The notes under the pieces are model-generated. The model saw nothing but the letters and a program-made list of their open reading frames with translations. It did no database searches and had not been told where the DNA came from. From Liolophura sinensis (taxonomy: Eukaryota > Mollusca > Polyplacophora > Chitonida > Chitonidae), in the NCBI RefSeq assembly GCF_032854445.1, contig NC_088302.1, positions 53,600,046 through 53,664,045 on the forward strand: a stretch of 64,000 nucleotides of DNA. The letters run 5' to 3'. Positions 44,791 to 56,700 of this stretch are shown here, piece by piece (positions within the stretch are counted from its first letter, which is position 1; every line of letters begins with the position of its first letter). The translations under genes and the position numbers were made by a program.

Positions 44791-47700
44791 GAAGGTGTTG
44801 TCTCTTCTCACACCCTCACTAAAAATAAAATCAAAATCATCAAGTTAAGACATAGAATAAATTACACAGCCTTGCTATCTACATGTACATGTAGTCATGC
44901 TGAAGCCGTATGAATGCCTACATGTACTTTTATACCTACCCACCATCCTACCCACCATCCTACCCACCATCTTCATGTCAAGACTTACTGAAGAATCTAC
45001 AATTATTTTGTCCAAACAGACACATTTCATGTTTCTATCAATTCCTGAGGTTAGGAAAAGCACAGAATTCCATTAAGTCAAAAATTTAAATATTGCATTT
45101 TATCTAGTGCCTCTATGATTTACAACTGACGCGAGCTAATACACAGCACTTTGTGAAAGTCCACACTATACGCTAGACGTACCTTCTGAAGCAGTCGAGA
45201 GCCTGAGTGAAGACATGTGAGGCGAGGTTGTGCTCCTGCTGTAGAATCTGTGTCTGCTCTAGAGTCACCCCCATAGATGTCCGGTCCTTACCACTCTTAC
45301 AACACGTAAACCTCAGGCCATTCAGCTTACGGCTCATCTGTGGGTACACAAAACACAACTTCAGTGACATGCTGCTCGTCTTAATACTTATAACAAATGC
45401 ACATGGTTATTTCATGAGAGATGTTTCTCTTAAAACTTCAAAGAATTAAGTCCCTCCAAACCAAATCATTTTCTCCCCTCAGTTGTAAATATTTGCCCCC
45501 ACTCTCTGCAATTGCAAATATTTGTCCCCACCCTCTCTACAGTTCATGTGATTTGTTCTACATAGCCATTATTAAAAGTGCTTTTGGTAAAGTCAGGTAT
45601 GCAAGTGGTGCCAGTTTTTATTGTACTCCGATATACAAGTGGGGCCAGCTTTTGGTGTACTCAGGTAAACAAGTGGGGCCAGCTTTTGGTGTACTCAGGT
45701 ATACAAGTAGGGTCAGCTTTTGGTGTACTCAGGTATGCAAGTGGGACCAGCTTTTGGCGTACTGAGGTATACAAGTGGGGGCAGCTTTTGGTGTTCTCAG
45801 GTATACAAGTGGGGCCAGCTTTTGGTGTACTCAGGTATACAAGTGGGGCCAGCTTTTGGTGTACTGAGGTATACAAGTGGGGCCAGCTTTTGGTGTACTC
45901 GGGTATACAAGTGGGGCCAGCTTTTGGTGTACTCGGGTATACAAGTGGGGCCAGCTTTTGGTGTACTGACGTATACAAGTAGGGCCAGCTTTTGGTGTAC
46001 TGAGGTATACAAGTGGGGGCAGCTTTTGGTGTTCTCAGGTATACAAGTTGGGCCAGCTTTTGGTGTACTGAGATATACAAGTGGGGCCAGCTTTTGGCGT
46101 ACTCACGTATACAAGTGGGGCCAGCTTTTGATGTACTGACGTATACAAGTGGGGCCAGCTTTTGGTGTATTCACATATACAAGTGGGGCCAGCTTTTGGT
46201 GTACTGACGTATACAAGTAGGGCCAGCTTGTGGTGTACTCAGGTATACAAGTGGGGCTAGCTTTTGGTGTTCTCAGGTATACAAGTGGGATCAGCTTTTG
46301 GCGTACTCACGTATACAAGTGGGGCCAGCTTTTGGTATTCTCAGGTATATAAGTGGGGCCAGCTTTTGGTGTACTCAGGTCAACAAATGGGGCCAGCTTT
46401 TGGTGTACTCAGGTAAACAAGTGGGGCCAGCTTTTGGTGTACTCAGGTCAACAAGTGGGGCCAGCTTTTGGTGTTCTGAGATATACAAGTGGGGCCAGCT
46501 TTTGGTGTACTCACATATTCAAATGGGGCCAGCTTTTGGTATTCTCAGGTATATAAGTGGGGCCAGCTTTTGGTGTACTCAGGTCAACAAGTGGGGCCAG
46601 TTTTTGGTGTTCTCAGGTATACAAGTGGGGCCAGCTTTTGGCGTACTCACGTATACAAGTGGGGCCAGCTTTTGGCGTACTCACATATTCAAATGGGGCC
46701 AGCTTTTGGTATTCTCAGGTATATAAGTGGGGCCAGCTTTTGGTGTACTCAGGTCAACAAGTGGGGCCAGTTTTTGGTGTTCTCAGGTATACAAGTGGGG
46801 GCAGCTTTTGGTGTTCTCAGGTATACAAGTGGGGCCAGCTTTTGGTGTACTGAGGTATACAAGTGGGGCCAGCTTTTGGTGTACTGAGGTATACAAGTGG
46901 GGCCAGCTTTTGGTGTACTCGGGTATACAAGTGGGGCCAGCTTTTGGTGTACTCGGGTATACAAGTGGGGCCAGCTTTTGGTGTACTGACGTATACAAGT
47001 AGGGCCAGCTTTTGGTGTACTGAGGTATACAAGTGGGGGCAGCTTTTGGTGTTCTCAGGTATACAAGTTGGGCCAGCTTTTGGTGTACTGAGATATACAA
47101 GTGGGGCCAGCTTTTGGCGTACTCACGTATACAAGTGGGGCCAGCTTTTGATGTACTGACGTATACAAGTGGGGCCAGCTTTTGGTGTATTCACATATAC
47201 AAGTGGGGCCAGCTTTTGGTGTACTGAGGTATACAAGTGGGGCCAGCTTTTGGTGTACTCGGGTATACAAGTGGGGCCAGCTTTTGGTGTACTCGGGTAT
47301 ACAAGTGGGGCCAGCTTTTGGTGTACTGACGTATACAAGTAGGGCCAGCTTTTGGTGTACTGAGGTATACAAGTGGGGGCAGCTTTTGGTGTTCTCAGGT
47401 ATACAAGTTGGGCCAGCTTTTGGTGTACTGAGATATACAAGTGGGGCCAGCTTTTGGCGTACTCACGTATACAAGTGGGGCCAGCTTTTGATGTACTGAC
47501 GTATACAAGTGGGGCCAGCTTTTGGTGTATTCACATATACAAGTGGGGCCAGCTTTTGGTGTACTGACGTATACAAGTAGGGCCAGCTTGTGGTGTACTC
47601 AGGTATACAAGTGGGGCTAGCTTTTGGTGTTCTCAGGTATACAAGTGGGATCAGCTTTTGGCGTACTCACGTATACAAGTGGGGCCAGCTTTTGGTATTC

Positions 47701-50700
47701 TCAGGTAAACAAGTGGGGCCAGCTTCTGGTGTACTCAGGTATACATGTGGAGCCATTTTAATGGAAAACTGATTGTCAGTTCAATACTAATTTACCTCAG
47801 CAGCTATCCATAGAATCTCCACATTTTTGCTTTTCTTGGTCATCACATCGTAATAGAGTCTTCTGCTCAGGTTCTCCAGGCTGTCAGCCTGGGTCTTGTC
47901 TGTATCTGTACACCCAGAAATCATTCTACATTTAACAACGTCATATCCCCCATCAATGGGCATCTACCACACACAGATAAATGCAGAGGACATGTTTGTC
48001 ACATGTATAAAGATTAAACAGAAAATTTAAGCTTTCTTCCTGACTAGACTGACCAACTGCTGGAACTGTTACTCTCAACATGGATTAAAATCCTCATCGA
48101 ATGTTGTAAGTAGTGTACCAAGTACTCTCCTTCTCTTTCCTGTCCCTGGCTGTTTTCTCAGCTCAATGATTAAAACAATCCCACAGCTTTGTTAAATAAC
48201 ATGTGAGTCACAAAGACCAAATTTTCATCTCTAATTTGCCTCAGTTTGGTCAAATTCTTTCTGCACACATCAACCTTTAGAAGTGAGACTGCAACAGAAT
48301 GCAGACAGTTGCACAGTATTCCTTTACATACACACCACACAATAGCCAGCTGAGACTCTGATAAAGCACCCAAGTACTCATCCTCCATGCACATTGACAT
48401 GATCTCACATGATCGTATATGATCCCACATGATCCTACATGGTCCCAAATGATCGTACATGATACCACATGATCCTACATGGTCCCAAATGATTGTACAT
48501 CATCCCACATGATCCTACATGGTCCTACATGATTCTACATGGTCCCAAATGATCGTACATGATCCCACATGGTCCCAAATGATCCCACTTGATTCTACAT
48601 GGTCCCAAATGATCGTACATGATCTCACATGATCCTACATGGTCACAAATGACCGTACTGATAAAGTCCCAAATGATCCCGCGTGATCTTACACTTGCTA
48701 TGATAATGATGTGAACAATCCTAGCTCCTCTGGACACCAATCAGGCACACCTAATCATTCAATCATTATGGGGTTAAAGGCAAAAAAAACAAAAGCATGA
48801 AATGCCCGTCAAATGGAAGGCCATTAAATCTTGTCTGGGAAAATAGTTTGATTTATTTTTTTAGAATATTTTTTGACCCAGTAAAATGCATTTAAAACTT
48901 TGGATTCTACTGTCGCCTTTTCTGAACATACTGGGACGAGTAATGTCACTTCAGCTTTTTGCCACATAGACTGCTATATTTTATCATCTTCATTTAGAGC
49001 TATGAATGCAATCAACAAATGGCCCATGTTGATAAATCTGATAAACATTTTATTCTAGTGTTTTCTTTGCCATTAAAATTAGAAGATAATCCGACCAGGA
49101 TCACATCAACATTCTCCTACATGTCACGTGAATGTGGGCTGCACATTTTGGGTCTAGCTAAACTGTACCCTTCTGTCAAGATTTACATGGATACATATAC
49201 AGGGAAAATGAAAGTCTGACCTGGGTCACCCACCAACTCCACGTAGGTCTGGTAGTACAGCTGTAACATGGATGTCGCTTCCACATTCACCTCCTCCTGC
49301 AGGGAGGTGTCCCCAAATCTGAGGTGCAACAACAACCACATGAACAACCATCAAAGTCTGTGTCTTTTTTTACAAGATATCTTATGTTCATATTTTAGAT
49401 TCTCACTCAGTCAGAGAGAAGGACTACATAGTACTGGCTCCAGGATCATGAAACTGAGCTAAAATTGTCAATCACCTTAAGGATTTTTATTTCAATACTC
49501 TTACAGGAGTTGTCTTCATGACAAAAACGAATGACTGAATGAATGAACGCTTATGGTTTTACGTCATAATTAACAAGTTTTCAGTCATATGACAACGAAC
49601 GAAAATTAGCATTATAAATAATAATACCACAAATTAAGACTGAGTCTGACTTCAGTCCAAGACAGCTTTGCGATCCTGGTGCTGAACCTAATCTTACATT
49701 TCTACAGTAAAGACAGTCAGACTTTGCTAAAGTAAAACCAGTCAGACATTGCTACAGTAAAGACAGTCAGACTTCGCTACAGTAAAGACAATCAGACTTT
49801 GCTACAGCAGAGACAGTCAGACATTACTACAGTAAAGACAGTCAGACTTTGCTACAGTAAAGACAGTCAGACTTTGCTGTAGTAAAACCAGTCAGACTTT
49901 GCTGCAGTAAAACCAGTCAGACATTGCTACAGTAAAGACAGTCAGACTTCGCTACAGTAAAGACAGTCAGACTTTGCTACAGCAGAGACAGTCAGACATT
50001 ACTACAGTAAAGACAGTCAGACTTTGCTACAGTAAAACCAGTCAGAAATTGCTACAGTAAAGACAGTCAGACTTTGCTGTAGTAAAACCAGTCAGACTTT
50101 GCTGCAGTAAAACCAGTCAGACTTTGCTGCAGTAAAACCAGTCAGACTTTGCTGCAGTAAAACCAGTCAGACTTTGCTACAGTTAAACCAGTCACTTTGC
50201 TACAGTAAAACCAGTCAGACTTTGCTACAGTTAAACCAGTCAGACTTTGCTACAGTAAAACCAGTCAGACTTTGCTACAGTAAAACCAGTCAGACTTTGC
50301 TACAGTAAATACAGTAAAATCAGTCAGACTTTGCTACAGTAAAACCAGTAAGACCTTGCTACAGTAAAGACAGACTTTGCTGCAGTAAAGCCAGTCAGAC
50401 TTTGCTACAGTAAAAACCAGTCAGACTTTGCTACAGTAAAACCAGTCGGACTTTGCTACAGTAAAACCAGTCAGACTTTGCTACAGTAAAGACAGTCAGA
50501 CTTTGCTACAGGAAAAACAGTCAGACTTTGCTACAGTAAGAACTCCATTCAGTCAAGAAGCAGAGGCATCAAAAACGGGTTTAAAAACAAACGAAAAGAC
50601 TGAGAATTAAAAATATTTTTAACCTTCACACTGATGTTTTACATCATATTCAACCATATTTTACTTATGGCAGTGAGCAGCAGTGATATGAAAGTATGAC

Positions 50701-53700
50701 ACCCCCAAAGAATAATGCCTACCTCTCTGCCAGTGTTGCCTGTTCATTGATACCCACATTAAAGAAGACAGGAATGACCTTGATCAGGTGACCTCTCTGT
50801 AGTTCTGGAGGAAGGAGCTGTGCCATGCCAGCAGACAATGGCACTTTGATGATCAGCCCAGACCTACGGAACAAAAACATAGCCTTTGCCACACAACAGA
50901 AACAATGACATTTTTGATAATCAACCTGGGCTAACAAATTAAGTTTACAATAAACTGTTTCACAACAGAAGCAGGAAAGACTAGCTTGAATACAAGAACA
51001 ATGGAATATGATGTCTTTTATTCAAGTAATGTCAGCTGTAACGTCAGGTGGGCAGAGGAAAATACACCATACTGAGACTTTCATACTTACATACATGGAT
51101 ATGTATTATTAATATATTTCATCTGCATAGAAACATCTTTACTGATGGAGACAAAAACTAAGAATGCAGTCTTTTAAATGTTGCTCTAACAAATACATGT
51201 CCACATAGTTGTAGCAAATGGGTTTGTGGTTGGTCAAGCAAGGCATCGAAACGACATGGCTGAGATATTGCTGATGTGGCGTTAAGCCATAATCATTCAT
51301 TTAAGCAAGGCAATCAAATATTTAATGCATTTACAAAGAAAGACATGCAAAGCTGAATAGACCGTAACAAAAACAACTTAAGTTAGAATTAAGCGAGGAA
51401 TGTTAAACATGCATATGCAAATTTGAAAATGAGAAAGTAAAATCATAAATAAACTACAAAGCGAGTTAGAAATTATAATATGAAACAAAAATCTATATTA
51501 CAACCATGAACCTACATTATTATTCCAAATATATGTATACAACATGTATGCATTATTGGAGATCTATCCATTATCCATGCAATATGGTACTTTTACCAGC
51601 ATCAACACTTCCTTCAAATAAACATACAAGAGGAGGATGTAGGGCAGAAGACAAAGTGGTTACAAAAGAAAAAGACAAGGAGATGGGGTTGGTCCAACCT
51701 GCTGACATCTGGGTAGTATCCCTGTCTTGTGGAGCTGGTGGGGCAGAGAGACAGACATGTTATCTACTCTACACTCATACTTTATAGCATTTTCATGTAC
51801 AGGTTAGGTTTATATTACTTTATTGATCAACTTACAGGCATTTATTTATTTATTTATTTATTTAGTAGGTGTTTTACATTGTACTGAAGAATATCTCAAT
51901 TATACAACAGCAACTAGCATTATGGTACGAGGAAACCCACGAACATCTTCCAGGGAGGTAGGCAGAACGAGTTAAACTTCAACTCACACTGACCGTATTG
52001 GTGAGAGGTTCTCGAGTCTACCTACTCTGCCACAGAGGCCCCCTCGATCTACATGTACATCCATCATACATGTATATACTGGCCAAGATAGGCTTTACAT
52101 TGTATGTCAAATCAAATGACTGGCTGCTGAATATAAAAACACAAGTACAGCAATATTAGGCATACTTTAAAACACAGTTCAACAGACGTTTACAGCAAAC
52201 AAAGTCAATACAACCTAAAAGTGCATTTCTAGGGGTAAATAAATGTCACAAAATATTATTTTAGGTACAGGAACTTTTAAGCCTTTCTAAAATCCTTAAA
52301 ACTCTCAGAATCAGGAAATCTGAGAAAGTTAGCTATGTACGAAATTTTACGTCATTTACATTTATTTGATTTGTGTTTTCTCACTAGGGTTATTTTTGGC
52401 AGCACAGCGTAGTATAAACCCGGATCAATTTGTCAAAAGCAGAATAGACGTCCCATATATATCAAATACATGTTTCAGTGTTCCTCAATGTTTGGCCAAG
52501 TCAAAAGGTTTTTATTTAGTTGAATTGATTGGTCATACCACAGTTGTCAGGGTTATGGATAAAGGAATTTATGGGCGTGTCCAGAGAAACTAAACCACCA
52601 CCTTTAGCCATGTACATGCACCTGATAATCTTCCTGACAAAGCTTTAGCTTAACAAACCAACAGCTAACTCGAGCCTACTTACTGGCCTGGGGTGTAGTG
52701 GCTGCCGCTTAACAAACCAACAGCTGACTCCAGCCTACACCTACTGGCCTGGGGTGTAGTGGCTGCAGCTTAACAAACCAACAGCTGACTCCAGCCTACA
52801 CCTACTGGCATGGGGTGTAATGGCTGCCGCTTAACAAACCAACAGCTGACTCCAACCTACACTTACTGACCTGGGGTGTAGTGGCTGCCGCTTAACAAAC
52901 CGCCAACTAACTCTATCCTACACTTACTGGCCTGGGGTGTAGTGGCTGCTGCTTAACAAACCAACAGCTGACTCCAGCCTACACTTACTGGCCTGGGGTG
53001 TAGTGGCTGCCGCTTAACAAACCGCCAACTAACTCCAGCCTACACTTACTGGCCTGGGGTGTAGTGGCTGCCGCTCAACAAACCGCCAACTGACTCCAGC
53101 CTACACTTACTGGCCTGGGGTGTAGTGGCTGCCGCCTAACAAACCGCCAACTGACTCCAGCCTACACTTACTGGCCTGGGGTGTAGTGGCTGCCGCCTAA
53201 CAAACCGCCAACTGACTCCAGCCTACACTTACTGGCCTGGGGTGTGGCTGCTTCCTGCTTAACAAACCATCAGCTGACTCCAGCCTACACTTACTGGCCT
53301 GGGGTGTAGTGGCTGCCGCCTAACAAACCGCCAACTGACTCCAGCCTACACTTACTGGCCTGGGGTGTGGCTGCATCCTGCTTAACAAACCATCAGCTGA
53401 CTCCAGCCTACACTTACTGGCCTGGGGTGTAGTGGCTGCCGCCTAACAAACCGCCAACTGACTCCAGCCTACACTTACTGGCCTGGGGTGTGGCTGCTTC
53501 CTGCTTAACAAACCATCAGCCGACTCCAACCTACACTTACTGGCCTGGGGTGTAGTGGCTGCCGCTGTATCTTCTTCAGCAGAGGAAAGTACACACTATT
53601 TACTATTATAACTTCTGTGGAATGTAAGAAGACCAGTGTTCAAAGACTTTTTTTGTATAATGCTTGTGTTGCACATCTTTTGGCACTAACAGCAGCTATA

Positions 53701-56700
53701 AGCAACAGCAATACATTAAGTGCACAGAACTAACCACTACATGTGGCTAGAGTGTGTGTGCTGTGATCATGTCCAGTCTGCAGTGATTGTTAAAATAGTC
53801 CTACCAAGCACTGCAAGCAGCACCACCAGCAAAGTGGTAGTTAGATATGGAACGTGTTGATAAGTATTTAGCAGAGCACATATGATTCACACCAAATGTC
53901 CATCAGTTAGACATTGCAAGCAGCTACACTATGTTCACCAAAGTCAGTAAACCTACCCACATGTACAGCATCAAAATTAGAAAAGTGTCATTCCCATATT
54001 TTAATTTCTAAGGTTATGTGCCTACAACAATATTTTATAGAGGTACTTTTTGTACAGAATCATGTTCCATGACCAGACATAGGTGTGCCTGACTGAAAGC
54101 ATAAAAAAATGTATTTCTGAAGCTGTATGTCCAAATAAGAGATACATGTACAAATGTACTTCTGTCTGGCTACATATACGTTTTTGAACAACTGTGGATT
54201 GTTTCTCCAATGGACTCTTGTTAGCTGTGTATTTAGGCATTTATTTGTTTTCTAACTCAGCTGACAGCCATGTTTGTGAGTACTTAAACAGAGTTGCTGG
54301 AAATATCTCACATTTTAAGTAACATGACTATTCTAGTCACTAGACAATTCTTCTGGTCTATGGCTTCAGACGTGTACTAAAAGGTACTACTATAAGTAGG
54401 CCTGGGTGTCTAATGTCTCACAAAACAGGACTATTCTAGTCACTAGACAATTCTTCTGGTCTATGGCTTCAGACATGTACTAAAAGGTACTACTATACTA
54501 TAAGTAGGCCTGGGTGTCTAATGTCTCACAAAACAGGACTATTCTAGTCACTAGACAATTCTTCTGGTCTATGGCTTCAGACATGTACTAAAAGGTACTA
54601 CTATACTATAAGTAGGCCTGGGTGTCTAATGTCTCACAAAACAGGACTATTCTAGTCACTAGACAATTCTTCTGGTCTATGGCTTCAGACATGTACTAAA
54701 AGGTACTACTATACTATAAGTAGGCCTGGGTGTCTAATGTCTCACAAAACAGGACTATTCTAGTCACTAGACAATTCTTCTGGTCTATGGCTTCAGACAT
54801 GTACTAAAAGGTACTACTATACTATAAGTAGGCCTGGGTGTCTAATGTCTCACAAAACAGGACTATTCTAGTCACTAGACAATTCTTCTGGTCTATGGCT
54901 TCAGACATGTACTAAAAGGTACTACTATACTATAAGTAGGCCTGGGTGTCTAATGTCTCACAAAACAGGACTATTCTAGTCACTAGACAATTCTTCTGGT
55001 CTATGGCTTCAGACGTGTACTAAAAGGTACTACTATACTATAAGTAGGCCTGGGTGTCTAATGTCTCACAAAACAGGACTATTCTAGTCACTAGACAATT
55101 CTTCTGGTCTATGGCTTCAGACATGTACTAAAAGGTACTACTATACTATAAGTAGGCCTGGGTGTCTAATGTCTCACAAAACAGGACTATTCTAGTCACT
55201 AGACAATTCTTCTGGTCTATGGCTTCAGACGTGTACTAAAAGGTACTACTATACTATAAGTAGGCCTGGGTGTCTTATGTGTCACAAAACAAGACTATTC
55301 TAGTCACTAGACAATTCTTCTGGTCTATGGCTTCAGACATGTACTAAAAGGTACTACTATACTATAAGTAGGCCTGGGTGTCTAATGTCTCACAAAACAG
55401 GACTATTCTAGTCACTAGACAATTCTTCTGGTCTATGGCTTCAGACATGTACTAAAAGGTACTACTATACTATAAGTAGGCCTGGGTGTCTTATGTGTCA
55501 CAAAACAGGACTATTCTAGTCACTAGACAATTCTTCTTGTCTATGGCTTCAGACATGTACTAAAAGGTACTACTATACTATAAGTAGGCCTGGGTGCCTA
55601 ATGTCTCACAAAACAGGACTATTCTAGTCACTAGACAATCTTTCTGGTCTATGGCTTCAGACATGTACTAAAAGGTACTACTATAAGTAGGCCTGGGTGT
55701 CTAATGTCTCACAAAACAGGACTATTCTAGTCACTAGACAATTCTTCTGGTCTATGGCTTCAGATATGTACTAAAAGGTACTACTATACTATAAGTAGGC
55801 CTGGGTGTCTAATGTCTCACAAAACAGGACTATTCTAGTCACTAGACAATTCTTCTGGTCTATTATGGCTTCAGACATGTACTAAAAGGTACTACTATAC
55901 TATAAGTAGGCCTGGGTGTCCAATGTCTCACAAAACAGGACTATTCCAGTCACTAGACAATTCTTCTGGTCTATGGCTTCAGACATGTACTAAAAGGTAC
56001 TACTATACTATAAGTAGGCCTGGGTGTCTAATGTCTCACAAAACAGGACTATTCTAGTCACTAGACAATTCTTCTGGTCTATGGCTTCAGACATGTACTA
56101 AAAGATACTACTATACTATAAGTAGGCCTGGGTGTCTAATGTCTCACAAAACAGGACTATTCTAGTCACTAGACAATTCTTCTGGTCTATGGCTTCAGAC
56201 ATGTACTAAAAGGTACTACTATACTATAAGTAGGCCTGGGTGTCTTATGTCTCACAAAACAGGACTATTCTAGTCACCAGACAATTCTTCTGGTCTATGG
56301 CTTCAGACATGTACTAAAAGGTACTACTATACTATAAGTAGGCCTGGGTGTCTTATGTGTCACAAAACAGGACTATTCTAGTCACTAGACAATTCTTCTG
56401 GTCTATGGCTTCAGACATGTACTAAAAGGTACTACTATACTATAAGTAGGCCTGGGTGTCTTATGTCTCACAAAACAGGACTATTATTATAAGAATTTAT
56501 ATTCAGTTCAAAAGATGAGTGAGACTATGATTGTAAGATAATGTAGTTTGTATAATGGACAGGGGCCACTTTCAAAAAACTTTGTAAGTCATATTTCTTG
56601 TAACTTTTTTTGTAACATTCGTTGTCCAGCTTATAGTGTCATAAGACGTCATTTACAAGAAAAGTTTTTTGAAAGAGACAGCAGATATAAGCATAAGGGT

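Noticed and set aside
45578-47772. Many overlapping open frames on both strands
   Set aside because: All are translations of the 34 bp minisatellite in an INPP4 intron. Identical peptides recur wherever a block is duplicated.
49700-50540. CRISPR-like appearance of regular short repeats
   Set aside because: The repeats are contiguous without unique spacers, and the window is clearly eukaryotic with spliced genes.
49221-50540. Similarity between the gtcagactt of the 25 bp array and the donor ccag/gtcagactttc of the INPP4 exon at 49221
   Set aside because: The exon donor is on the minus strand whereas the array phrase reads on the plus strand. The match is short and in the wrong orientation, so I treat it as chance.
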